DNA from: Tolypocladium sp. Sup5 PDA-1
Lineage: Eukaryota; Ascomycota; Sordariomycetes; Hypocreales; Ophiocordycipitaceae
Direction: 5' to 3'
Assembly (NCBI GenBank): GCA_000750105.3
Contig: JPHH03000001.1
Location: forward strand, 1,426,001-1,490,000
Length of the DNA stretch: 64,000 nucleotides
Part shown: positions 23,837 to 34,617 of the stretch, piece by piece
Numbering within the stretch: the stretch's first letter is position 1
Layout: each line of letters starts with the position of its first letter
The notes under the pieces: model-generated
Database searches by the model: none
Told to the model about the DNA's origin: nothing
What the model saw: only the letters and a program-made list of their open reading frames with translations
Program-made: the position numbers and the translations under genes

Positions 23837-24898
23837 TTACCCTAGTGCCGACCCCCGAGACTGGGCCTGGACAAGGTCGTAAAACCAAGCGTGACGCACC
23901 GCTTCCGCAGCACTGGCGCGCATCTCGGGACACAGCTGCAGCATGCCCTTGAGCAAGTCGAGACCCAGCGGGTCAATCTGCGGCATGGCCAGGCCTAGAT
24001 CCCGCGCGGCATAGACCCGCACGAAGCTGCTAGGCTCGTACCCAGGGAGGCGCGAGAGGCCTGGCCATGTCAGCTCCGAGGGCGTGCCGAGCAGCCGGAA
24101 GATCCTCCGGAGCTGGTCTTCGTCCGTGGTCCCGGGGAAGAGCGGGCGGCCGGTGTACATCTCGGCCACGATGCTCGTGTCGTAGGAGCGGCTGCCGAGG
24201 AGCACGTCGGGGCCGCGGTACCACAACGTGACGACCTCGTTGGAGAAGGTGTTGAAGGGAACGCCGAATGCGCGGGCCAGGCCGAAGTCTGCGAGTTTTA
24301 GCTGGCCTGTCCTGCTGATGAGCAGGTTCTGGGGCTTGAGATCGCGGTGTAGAACACGCTTCTCGTGGCAGAAGGCGATGCCGCGGAGTAGCTGGTAGGA
24401 AAAGGACTTGATGGTGGGGGGATCGAGCTGCCCGCGGTCGCCTCCCTGCGTGTCCATGTAGCTCTTTAGGTCCATGTTCATATACTCAGAGACGAGCACC
24501 AGCTTGTTTTCGGTCTGGATAACATCGTAGAGTGGTAAGATATTGTCGTGCTGCAGCTCCTTCATCAAGGAGATCTCGCGAATGGCTGTCGAGGGTGTCC
24601 CTTCCTCTGAATCTAGATGGATCTCCTTTAGCGCAACCAGTTCGCCCGTATGTCGGTTCCGGCCTTTGAAAACCTAGAGAACTCGTGTCAGAGGCGGGCG
24701 CCGCACTCAGAGGCATAGTTGAGCCAGAAGGGGCGGACTGGGGAGAGACCTGCCGTCGCATAGGTACCCTGGCCAAGCTACAACGAGTCCCCCCTGTTAG
24801 CCTGGGATCTCTCAGGGCCGCATATGCCTAAGATCTTCAGAATACTAACATACCTTCTCCAGCTGCTGGAAGGAGCTTGCCTCCGGCACTGTAGCCAT
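23837..24898 (-). CDS. PHO85-type cyclin-dependent kinase paralog lacking the DxWSxG segment
   Basis: Three exons: 24898-24854 (MATVPEASSFQQLEK), a 24-nt micro-exon 24777-24754 (LGQGTYAT) and 24673-23837, total 301 residues. The motif order is that of PHO85/PhoA: Gly loop GQGTYATVFKG, VALKEIHLDSEEGTPSTAIRE (catalytic Lys and PSTAIRE cyclin helix), LHRDLKPQNLL near 131-141, DFGLARAFG near 152, and WYRGPDVL in place of WYRAPDVL. After SYDTSI (residue 191) the sequence jumps to VAEMYTGRPLFPGT. The usual DIWSxGCI of subdomain IX, with its invariant Asp, is absent as an in-frame loss of 8 residues, with no intron sequence at the junction. The second intron begins GC (GCAGGT) and ends CTCTAG; only this junction keeps the YATVFKG motif. 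PHO85 kinases act with Pcl-type cyclins in phosphate and nutrient signalling; whether this copy is active is uncertain. Confidence 0.88.
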
Positions 24899-25761
24899 AT
24901 TGCGAGGAGCGGAGGAGTGGCACGGGAGCAGCGGGGCAGCTCGATGCGAGGGCGAGTCCTGAACATAGTCAGTGAGGGGCTGAGCCGACTGGACACTAAA
25001 GTATACTAAGATAATGACAGCTCCGGAGAAAACAGCTGACAGAGGCAGTATCAAGACGTTGATTCGTATTATACAGTCTTGAGAGGCCTTGAAGCAGGCG
25101 GGCAGAGCTGTCCCTGACCGTCTGTCGGGAATAAGACGAACCCCCCCCCCCCCAAGTATCCAACCATAGGGGCAGATGTAAGATATGTAAGCAAGCCCAA
25201 GAGAAAACCCGCCGATTCGAATCGTCCCAATTACAAATTACGTTGAATACCGGGGTACGAAGTAGACAGGGTTGAACCAACGGAAACATGCATCTCTGGC
25301 GACGTGAGTCATCGGTGCAGATGCCCTTTGTTCCAGTGCCCAGTTTAACGTGCGCTGTTGTCAATGTTCTACTCCTGGCTCCTGACCTATCCTCGTGGTC
25401 ATTCCGCCCCCTGGCGTCGCCCGCCTACCTTTCGCAAACACGGACGACGACCGGCAGGGTACAACCAAGCGCGATCATTCCGCACCATCATCTGTAAAGA
25501 AGGAGGGGTTAACAGTGGAGTGTACAGACGGGGAATGAGGGGCTCAGTTGCTGGCATCGAATGAAAGAAAGCGCTCTGCCGTGTGAACCCGGCGTGGTGT
25601 GACTCATGGTTGTTGGTTGTGGTTGGTCGCGAGGTCTCGAGATAGATAACTCCGCCTCGCCATGTGAAAGGAGGTTTGGCCATTGCAAGCCCTCGGGGAG
25701 GACGAATTCGTTCCGGTAGTCGTTCAAGTGTCGGCCGAGTAGGCCCCCTACCTGGTAGTAA
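24899..25761. other. Promoter of the CDK gene and 3' region of the Egh16-like gene
   Basis: It includes a run of 14 C near 25140-25153 and a GTACGAAGTA word near 25257. No coding frame is supported. Confidence 0.5.
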
Positions 25762-27067
25762 CTAAGCGTGTCTATGTACATTTCTGCGCTTGTTGTTTCC
25801 ATTCCCATTTCTGTTCCCATTCGCGTTCCCATTTGTGTTCCCATTTGCGTTTCCGCCTCCATTCCCATTTCTGTTCGCATTCCCGTTCTTGCCGTTCCCA
25901 TTTCCATTCCCGTCCCCATTCCCATTGCCCCCGTTCCCATTTCCTCCGTTCCCAGTTCCTCCGTTCCCATTCCCATTCCCGTTCTTGCCTTTCCCATTGC
26001 CGTTACCTTTCTTTCCATTTCCGTTGCCGTTGTTACCTCCGTTGCCCTGGTTGCCAGGCGCCGCGGTGGGGGTGCCGCCCACGACCACAGTAGGCGTCTC
26101 TGGTGTAAAGGTTGCCTTGACGATGCTATTGCTAAGGATAGCGTTGACGGCGGCGAGGTTCTGTGCGGCCTCGTCGGAACTAGCATTCTGGTTTGCCCTC
26201 ACGGCCTCCTTGAAATCGGCTTGGTTCTTCTGAACCTGGTCAAGGACAGCGTTCATGCTCTGTTCGGTTTTGATAGTACCAGGAGTGTTGGTCTTCTCGG
26301 TGGTATCGGTCTGCTGCACCGCGAAGCAACCACCGAATGGTCCAGCCACGGCATTGTTGCGGCAGCGAACCGTGCATACGTTGCCAGTGGATGCTAGGAG
26401 TCGTTAGGCTTGAAAGTCCTTTCGGGAACAAAGAAGCACCCACCACCAGTGCAAGTGAATTTATCGGGCATTTTGACGGTGATGTTGAAGGCTTGCGCCT
26501 TGGCTTGCGAGAAACCGTTGGTTCCTGGCACGTTGTTCGTCACAGTGAGGTTCTTGGAGCCACGTTAGCTCTCCTCTAGGCGAACGTATTTTGCGGTCCC
26601 TACCGTGAAAGTCACGCCGGTGTTGCTAGTCTCATCCAGATCACAAGAGTAGGGACCAGCACCGTCGGCATTGACCTGGTGGATGGTCACTGTGACCTCA
26701 CTCCCGGACTGGACCTGGGTGACCGCCTTCGCCGCAAGAGCATTCTCAGTGTTCTCTCCGACATCGATATTTCCCGACAATTCCGTGCGGCCACATTGGT
26801 TGACGACATTGGCCTTGATCTCCGCATCGCGGATGATGGTAGCGTCTTGCTGGCAGGGGTTGATGGTTATGCAGTTGCGGGCGATGGCAGGATCGACTAG
26901 GAAGAAGTGAGCATTCAATCCATTCTCGGCGCCTATTGAGTATTCCTACCCTGAAACCCGACGCTGGCTGGGGATCCTCTGGTTCCCTGGGCGTTGAGGA
27001 TCACTCCATGGCATCTAGCCAAGGCAAACAAAGAGGAAGTCGCAAGGACGGACGAAAAGGAAGGCAT
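25762..27067 (-). CDS. Egh16/MAS-like secreted protein with Gly/Asn-rich tail
   Basis: Four exons (27067-26950, 26896-26604, 26552-26444, 26393-25762) encode 383 residues. The introns are short with donors GTAGGA, GTAGGG and GTGGGT. The N-terminus MPSFSSVLATSSLFALARC is a signal peptide followed by HGVILNAQGTRGSPASVGFQ. The core has family-typical blocks: CITINPCQQDATIIRDAEI, VNQCGRTELSGNIDVGENTE, VTIHQVNADGAGPYSCDLD, TNNVPGTNGFSQAKAQ and CTVRCRNNAVAGPFGGCFAV. This matches the GEgh16/MAS1-MAS3/GAS family, secreted Cys-containing proteins reported in appressoria of plant- and insect-associated fungi. After about residue 285 comes a tail of roughly 90 residues made of NGNG/GNGK repeats, ending in a basic KRRNVHRHA. 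The core function is not known at the biochemical level; a role in host contact is family inference. Confidence 0.92.
25835..26050 (-). repeat. Asn/Gly-coding hexanucleotide-like repeat inside the Egh16-like gene
   Basis: About 200 nt of imperfect GGGAAT/GGNAAC units encode the (NG)n tail. All three frames stay open, which produces Phe/Pro-rich shadow ORFs on the + strand. Confidence 0.85.
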
Positions 27068-29887
27068 GTTGAAAAGAAGAAAAATGTGCCTGCACAATTG
27101 GTCATAGAAGTGACAACGAATCGAAGAAGGAACTCGGACCTTGGAGAAGCGAATCGCAACGAGGGACGACAAGAACGATACTGAATCTGACGCACTCTAT
27201 CAGGGAAGCCATGAGGATAAATATGTCGGCAGAGGATTGCCATGATTCACGTCTGATCTCCTCGGATCCTCTGCTACGATTCTTGTTGCATCGTGGTGGA
27301 CACTGGGTGGGACGTGGTGTGAGAAGGATTTTGGTGTTTTGCCTCGCGTTTGATGGATGGATGGCCTCGGCCAACACCACCACCACCACCACCAGCCTCC
27401 CGAGGTGACAGGCCGTACGCAGGTTGCTCATGTCGGATTCAAACTACGGATATGCGTAATAATACCCATAAGAGAGCCTGGGATTTATCTCTAGCGTCTC
27501 GTAATAAGGCGAAAGAACTGGCGCCGAATTAGACGAGAGCCCATGGCCGTTGGCGACTTTAACGAACATGCTCTGAGCGTGCTGAAATCTACCCTAATCC
27601 AATTGGATTCTGTATTGAATTTTGGTGATGCTAGACTCTGAGAGCCGAGTCAAGTGCCAAACGTTGTCATGCAATATCGGTGGAGCATCCGGTGGGCACG
27701 TCGGCTCCGAGATGGAGATGCATCAATGAACGGTCCAGTACGGAGTAGCCTCCCAGGAGATGAGCTATGGCGTAGACTCAAGGGCCACTTTTCCGCCCCA
27801 GACTTGATTATGAGGCTCTGCTCTGTAACATTTGCATCTTGAAAGGCCAGCCGCCGCGACGTGCTCTATACGGCGGTCCGAACTCCGTCGCGATTCGTAC
27901 CTGTTCTCCTCCCGGCGGGCGTGCCCGAGCATTCACCGAACGCCACCAAATCAAACGATCGTCTGAGGATCATCCCGGATCGCCCGCTTATTAAACAAGC
28001 CGTCGCTCTTCTCGGTTCTGCTCTAGCATGTTTCGGCTCATGTTATCTCTGATTTCGGCCGTTTCGGCCGGGGTGCTGAAGTTTCGAGACGTGGAAGCGG
28101 ACCCACTGCGCTTCGGATTACCAGTTAAGAAAGGGTGATGGCGCTTTTTGCCTATACAGTGAGAACCATCCAACAAGGTCAGTCCACTTCATGTTTCGAA
28201 ATAACCTAGTCTTCAATGCTCCACGATACGGTTAAGTCACGACTAGGGGTTTCATAGAAGCCAAAGACAGTATCACGGGGCACGCAAGGCTATGGCATGC
28301 CTACTCCGTGAACGTCATGGTTTCACTTTGCCATCAAGCAATGACTCCATCTCCAACTTCAGTGCAACGCTATTCATTCATTCAAGCCGCCTGATGTCCA
28401 AAGACGAGGTTGACGGTCGTTAATTCACTCCAGCCGTAAAACCTCTACTTTTCTCTGTAAAGGCCATTCGATATGTGAATATATACCGGCGCCTAATAGG
28501 AGGTGAAGAGCTGCAGTAACTTCCCTTTTCGGGCCTGTTCCGTTTGGCGGCTAAAGTTACGGCCGCGGAAATGCCCTGGCTGGGGTCGAACGACGGCTCT
28601 CTCCTGATGGGGCCGGTGGGATCGGCGTAGAATGGAGACGGCGTCGGGAAGCTATGTAGATGGTTTGATGGGGACGCGTGGGTCTCCCGGTATTGGCGGC
28701 GCCGGAGCAGATCCCGGTCCCGAGCCAGAACCCGAGGCAAGGACGGCGGAGTAGGAGTGAAGCACGTTTTGTTGGTAGTTCGTCAACATTCGTCAACATT
28801 CGCCTTGCAGCCAACAACGTAGAAACCACGGGTCGTCAACGAACGGGACCTCTCAGTGGTGGGCCATACTAATCACCTCATTAGGCGGGGGAGTTGCCCT
28901 TCAACTCGCATACAGTCGACAAACGCATATTAGTAATATGTTAAAGACTCCTCCTGCTTGAGCCTCCTTTTCCCCCCGACGCCATAAGGCTCTGGAATAG
29001 CCTGAGATGGTTACTACGGCGGCTTGACGATTGGTTGTATTGTGGCAACTATGGTCTTGATATGAATCTGATGTACTTCTAGAGCAGCCCATCTCACCCT
29101 CACTTCATATCCCAATCGGATCGAAAGGGTCGCATTCCGGGCAACCTCGTCCTCGACTGGCAGTCGGCCAAGGTGCGCACTTCTGCGAGGAACACAGCCG
29201 TCCCAATCGCAACACCATCAAGCAGTACTAGCCAAGGCTCGTCTGGGGCCAGTGGCCCCGATCCGTCATCGCTTACAGACAGTCCGTCCCATTCGACCGC
29301 GCCAGAAACCGCAGATTAGGGGGAGAGGCGTGGAAACTTGCCCTGGGGGAATTCAATTGGGTCTTTCCTGACGTCATGTTTGATGTATGTATGCTGCTGC
29401 CAGTCTGGGTCTCGACCCTCGTGCTCTTCTGCAAAGTCGGGGAGGATTGGCGGTAGCGGTTTTCTATCGAGCTTGATTAGAGCAATCGATTGCCATCACT
29501 GGCCCCCAGCAATCATTTCAGCTCCTTCATCGCTATAAGAGGGTTGAGTTTATTATATAACAATATCTAAATCTTCTGCTATTATAACCTATTAGCCGTA
29601 CTAATGGCGACCTGTTTTAGTCGGCTACGGAGGATTCATGATTATTATTCTAGCTAAGGATATTATTCTTTTCTAATACGCGACTAGCATCACCACGACT
29701 GAGTCTACGACCCGCAAGGACAATCAGGTTTAGCATTACCATGGCTTAACTCTTGCCCACTTCACATCTTCAGTTGCTTGAGAAGCCTCGTGTTGGCTGT
29801 TGAGCATGTTCTTTCGGCAGATGGTGCGATGCCCATGTTTCTCATCGGTCATACCATACAGACACACATGAGATCCAAGCTTCATTT
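27068..29887. other. Gene-poor interval after the Egh16-like promoter
   Basis: The left end is the Egh16-like promoter. A (CCA)n run lies at 27376-27396. No frame shows domain or splice structure. The middle (28.0-29.1 kb) is more AT-balanced than the flanks. A short AT-rich patch is annotated separately. Confidence 0.45.
29540..29690. other. AT-rich patch, possible RIP-degraded repeat relic
   Basis: The sequence abruptly becomes A/T-dominated (tracts such as TTATTATATAACAATA and GGATATTATTCTTTTC), unlike the GC-rich surroundings. TpA-rich patches of this kind are typical of repeat-induced point mutation of old transposon copies. No open reading frame or terminal repeat remains, so the origin is inference. 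Confidence 0.4.
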
Positions 29888-30256
29888 CTAATACCACACA
29901 ACTCCCTCCTCCGGCCCCTTAACATGCTCCCCTGCCTTAACATGCTCCCCCGCAACAACCCTCCCCAGACACTCCTTCGTCCGCCCGACCACATGCCGTC
30001 CATACGCCGGCCCCAGCGGCGGACTCAGCCTGCTCGCATCGTTCCGCAGCATCACCACCCTCTCCCCGCCGGGCTGTACGTCCTCTACGCCCCATGCGCC
30101 GCCGAGGACGACGGCTAGAGGGGGTAGTGTAGTTTCCCCCTCCGAGGGCGCTGCTCCGCGCTGCTGGGCGTTCGCCGTGCAGGATGGGGAGGAGTTCGGA
30201 TGCGGTGGCGTGGGGATGAGGCGGAACTGTATCACTGCCAGAGAGTCAGTCTTCAA
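29888..30256 (-). CDS. Possible short coding exon, unknown protein
   Basis: A 122-codon frame with moderately protein-like sequence (PPLAVVLGGAWGVEDVQPGG, GERVVMLRNDASRLSPP, GPAYGRHVVGRTKECLGRVV) ends near 29888. A CAG before TGATACAG near 30238 could be a splice acceptor, making this a 3' exon. No upstream exon is evident because the adjacent DNA is a minisatellite. Near the C-terminus the residues EHVKAGEHVKG reflect a small duplication. No family is recognised; it may be non-coding. Confidence 0.25.
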   Translation of the reverse strand: MKTDSLAVIQFRLIPTPPHPNSSPSCTANAQQRGAAPSEGETTLPPLAVVLGGAWGVEDVQPGGERVVMLRNDASRLSPPLGPAYGRHVVGRTKECLGRVVAGEHVKAGEHVKGPEEGVVWY

Positions 30257-30300
30257 ATGAACGGTAACTGGGGAGGAGTTTGGGATAGATCATAGATGCC

Positions 30301-30392
30301 TTCGTGTGCGGGCTTGGCCTTCGTGTGCGGGCTTGGCCTTCGTGTGCGGGCTTGGCCTTCGTGTGCGGGCTTGGCCTTCATGTGCGGGCTTG
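30301..30392. repeat. 19-bp minisatellite TTCGTGTGCGGGCTTGGCC
   Basis: Four exact copies start at 30301, 30320, 30339 and 30358, then a partial fifth copy has one substitution (TTCATG). It lies outside any supported coding frame. Confidence 0.95.
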
Positions 30393-30897
30393 AGGCCCTC
30401 CATGACAGACCGGCCTATCCCCTCGGTCTGGCCGCACACGACGATGGGGACGAGCTTGCTATCTACCATGCTGCTTGTTCGTCTTCCTTCCGATAAAGTA
30501 GTCGCAAGCCGTGGCGGTTAGCACAGGTTTTGAATGTGTATAGAGTAGTAATGCGCGTCAACTCATGTCCCGCTGAGTGAGATGCAAGGTTTGGGATGTG
30601 ACGAGTGAGTGAGCGTAATTCTGGCCATGAGCGCCCGTCAGACTTTTAGCTCTCACGGCAAGCTCATGTTCAACACAGCCTCAGCTACATCACAGCACAA
30701 CCCAAGCTGTAAACGTCTCATAGTTTATTTGAATATAAAGAAAGGCAGGCATGCCAAGGAATTCCAGCCCCGTCCAACCCAACGCCTAATGTAATTTGCA
30801 CCTCTTCCGCATCCCACGTATGATCCTAAAGTAATACATGCGTCCCACAACGACGGCCATCCACCTCTAACCGTGGCAAAGTTCCTCTCCAGACCGT
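30393..30897. other. Intergenic, 3' side of the GH76 gene
   Basis: No gene is recognised. The stretch next to 30898 likely carries the 3' UTR of the minus-strand GH76 gene. Confidence 0.5.
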
Positions 30898-32503
30898 CTA
30901 CGCCCCCAGGCTCATCCAGCCAAACATGCCGCACGCGCCTCCCAGCACCAGGAAGGTGAGGATGCCCGCGCCCGCCTTGTCACCCGTCGTGATAGGCTTG
31001 CTGTGCTGCTGGAAGTCGTCGCCGCCGGCGCCCGCGTCCGGGTTGCCCGTCGAGGTGCCGCCGTCCTTGGCCGTGACGGGGGGCTTCGCGTGCCCGATAA
31101 GCTGCGACGAGGCGGCGGCGAGCACCGCCATCTCCTGGCCCGCGCCCGTCTTGCCGTCGTAGGTGCCGCTCGCCCACTTGAAGCCGCACTGCCGCCCGAG
31201 CGCGCCGCCGGTGCACTGAGCCACGGCCGCCGTCGCCGACTTCTTCAGCACGGGCGCAATCTGCTGGGCGGTAAAGGGCGCGATCTGGGTGATGACCGAG
31301 TACCAGCGGTGGATGAAGCCCTTGAACGTGAGCATGTCGGTGGTGCAGGTGCCGGCGTTTTCACACGAGATCTCGACGGCGACGCCGTTGGGGAAGAAGG
31401 TCTTGAGGCCGTGTTCGACGAGCTTGGAGACTCTGTCCTTCCAGATCTGCTCTCCGTTGGTCTGCGACAGTTAGCAACTGATCGTTGATCTTGCTGCACA
31501 TCAGCGGTAGAGAAATGAGATGACTCACGTAGTTGTACATGAAGGCCGCGCCGAGAGCAAACACGCCGTTGTTGTATGAAAACTCGGCCTTGTTGATGTC
31601 CTTGCAGTCGTCGCCAATGTTGGCGCCGTCATAGATGGCATACGAGGAGTTGTCGATGAAGCCAACCGTCTCCATCCAGTCCCACGTCTTGACGGCCCAG
31701 TCCGAGTACGTGGTGTTGCCGGTATAGCGCGCGAGCCGGGCGCCGAGGTTGAAGAAGCAGCCGTTGGCGATACCTGGAGATGTCAGCAAACCTATACACC
31801 CTCATGGATATCCCTATCCCTCCGGCAGGTGACATACTGTTCTTGTAGTTGTAGCCGTTGTTGGAAAACGGAATCTGCCAGCGCAAGCCGCCGCCGCACG
31901 TCGTGTCGTGTCGGTCGGGGCTCGCCTGGGTGTTGAAGACGGCCTGGGCGAGGGCCAGCCACTGGGGCTTGTCCGAAGGCGGATCGGGGAACTTGCTCTC
32001 AGCCGCCAGCATGGCCGACATGCCCCAGAAGCCCTGGTCGTCGTTGCCGAGTGAGGCCGTGACGTTGTGGGGCATGTAGTCGTTGTTGACGCCCGTCTGG
32101 AAGAGCATGGCCTGCATAATTTCGTCGTTGTACGTGGAGTCGCCGGTCCAGGACCAGTAGTCGATGAGCGTCCCCCACATGGCACCGCCCTCCCACCAGT
32201 AGTAGTCACCAGCAGGAGGCGGGCCGGGGAGGATACCGGGCGTCTGGCCCGATGTGTTGCCCTTGTAGTACTGCAGCATGTCCCAGGCGAGGGTGCTGGA
32301 CGATGTTCTGACGGCGTCTGGGGTCTGGTCAGCCACATGCTTCACTTGGGCAGCTCGGAGGTTTCCTCGCAGAGAGGGGAAGAGATTGAGATGTTCGTAC
32401 CGTCAGAGGAAATGGAAAACTGCGACTGGGCCTGGGCGCTGGTGAGGCCGGCGGCGGATAGGAGCGTCGCGGCGGCGACGGCCGGGGAGAGTGAGGACCT
32501 CAT
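30898..32503 (-). CDS. dfg5: DFG5/DCW1-like GPI-anchored GH76 mannan endo-1,6-alpha-mannosidase
   Basis: Four exons (32503-32401, 32317-31838, 31773-31529, 31461-30898) give 463 residues with consistent phases. The start MRSSLSPAVAAATLL is chosen over an in-frame Met 8 codons earlier because it begins the signal peptide directly. GH76 hallmarks are TPGILPGPPPAGDYYWWEGG, AMWGTLIDYWSWTGDSTYN, the catalytic Asp pair in SLGNDDQGFWGMSA, RWQIPFSNNGYNYKNS, NGCFFNLGARLARYTGN and FSYNNGVFALGAAFMYNY. The C-terminus has a spacer and a hydrophobic end (GAGILTFLVLGGACGMFGW), consistent with GPI attachment. In yeasts Dfg5/Dcw1 are thought to transfer GPI-glycoproteins from membrane to wall glucan. The gene faces ERV41 across 2.1 kb. 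Confidence 0.94.
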
Positions 32504-34617
32504 ATCGAAGGTTCTAGGAAGCGCCAAGGCGCGCGGAAACGAAGCGATGAAGCGAGTGACGGTGGAAAGCGAGCGTTGGGAAGCGACCGCGGTTTCGCTA
32601 GGCGGTCGTCATGCGCGATTGGCTCGATCGATTGTCGTCGTCGGGGGTCGAAGCGAGTGACTGATCGATCGGTGCTGTAATCACGACTCCAGGTCGTCGA
32701 TATCGTCGCTAGGTCAGGCGCCGGCCGCTGCGAACGTCGTGGTCGGTGCGAGGCGCAAACGAGGATGTCTGTTTAGGCGTGGAGTGATGAAGAAGAGGGA
32801 ATGAATGAATGAGGGTGGAGGGATGGACGATGGAGGTGAGGCCAAAGGGAGGAAACAGGGGAGACACAGCGGGAGGCTAGTGGGCAGCTGGGAAGGACGG
32901 CGCGTGAGTGGCCGCCAGCCGTCCACACCACCACCACCACAAGGACGGGACGAGCGAGCATCCGTCCAATCCATCCACCCGCCGCACGCAGCAGACAGAT
33001 GATGAGTGGCTCAGCGCCTCGTGCTCCGTGCCGTCGCACTAGACGCACTGGAAGTCGCTCGTATTGAATCTGGCGCCACACTATTTCTGTACTGGCTACA
33101 CTACCAGCAGCCGTTGCGATGACGAGACGAGGCGTTCTATTATTACCTATGCTCGGCGCCAGCGCTGCGCTGGAATGCGCCGTCCCAGAGCCGCCGCCGC
33201 CGCAACGCTCCAACGGGAAACGGCTGCAAGAGGAATTTGACTTTGGCGGTTGCGCTTTAGTCCTCGACCGCCCCAAAACGGCCAACGGTGACGTGGGACT
33301 CTGTTGAAGAGCCCAAGAGACGTCCAAGACGTTGTCGGATGACCCTGAATTGATTCCTGGGGCAGATCGATGCTGCCAAGCTCCTTGGCTCGTCCGCTGC
33401 ACCTGATTTGCCGCCTTAGCCGATCGCGCTCTGGGCAACGGCCCCAGGCGCCTTGTCCCGCCTTGGCCTGGCCCAATGCTCAGCGCTGCCCCTGGAAACA
33501 TCCACAGCAACCAGAGCGCTGGAAAACCGTGCGGCTGCAAACGCCAGAGGTGGGCTGTGCCAGCCATGGAATGAAACCCTGCAACCTCAATTTGTTGGCC
33601 ACGAGGCAATCCATGTCCCGTTTGTACGCTCTGTCAATCGATTGCGGCAGTGGCCGTTGTGCTTATCATTCACATCATTTCAGTCGGCCGTGAACCCTCT
33701 TCTTGGGTTGGAGGCTGCGACGCCGTTTGCTTCAAGTGTCGCCTCCACATTGGCCGTTGAACTGGCCTGGCGTTTCTCAGCGTTGCGGATCCAGTTCAAC
33801 AAGCGAGCCCATCGTGGACCCGCTCGCTCTGACGATGCGTTTCTGCAGTCATTCTGATGCTTCTTGGCCTGTTCCTGTCACGGGTGCTACCCTAGACCTG
33901 CTGGAGGGGACAAACAAGGGATTCTTCAATCACTTCTGCACCGTAAATGATACTATACGGAGCACAAAGGGACACACCTGCGTGGTGGTGCAATTTCAAG
34001 CTACATGTACTGCACTGAACATGTAAACTTGGTCCAGTCTAGCCTTGGTGGTTCGCTTTGGCTGTTCCACGACAATGTCTTCAGCTTTGGGTGGTCGGCT
34101 ACGAAGTACAGACAAAGCATCGTTGCCACCTCGACTAGAGAGTACGCTGGTGCAGCGCCCTCCCGTCGCTACCCATGAATTCTACAGAATACGGACTACC
34201 AGATGGCATGCATTGAGACGAGCAACCAGACGAGGAGAAGTGTCGAGGATACTCCGTACTCCTGTAGAGAGCCATCGCATCCGCAACTTCGGGACAACTC
34301 GTCCCGGCTCCGCCTCGATCCGGAGGACCCACATTGTCGGTGTCGGTGGCGGGCCGACGTTAATCCTCTCCCATCATAGCCCACCAATCAAGATGCACAT
34401 TGCCAAACAGGGGTCCTGCTTGGTGGGCTGTGGCATGTGGGCAAGCTGTCCTCAATTGTCTTGGAGCTGGAGCACCGACATGCGACGTCGCCTTCGACAC
34501 GCAAACGAGAAACGCACCTTTGGCGGAGGTTTCGATTGCGGACTCGCGCATGGCATCCTGACCAGCGCCGACGAAGCACGCTCCGCTTGAAACCGCTTCC
34601 CTCAAACCACCGCCGCC
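32504..34617. promoter_or_regulatory. 2.1-kb divergent intergenic region between GH76 and ERV41 genes
   Basis: Open frames on both strands here (the longest 278 codons, -) are Ser/Pro/Arg-rich without domains and are judged spurious. The region should hold both promoters. A TACTCCGTA word occurs near 34250, and a (CCA)n run near 32930. Confidence 0.5.

Noticed and set aside
25768..26397. 209-codon plus-strand frame rich in Ile/Pro/Val and a Phe/Pro-rich neighbour
   Set aside because: They mirror the Asn/Gly repeat of the Egh16-like gene, which has strong domain support on the opposite strand.
32773..33609. 278-codon minus-strand frame
   Set aside because: Ser/Pro/Arg-rich translation without a domain, lying in the divergent promoter region between two supported genes; in part it is kept open by GC bias.
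34045..34590. 181-codon plus-strand frame before ERV41
   Set aside because: No start context, domain or splice link to ERV41; treated as promoter DNA.
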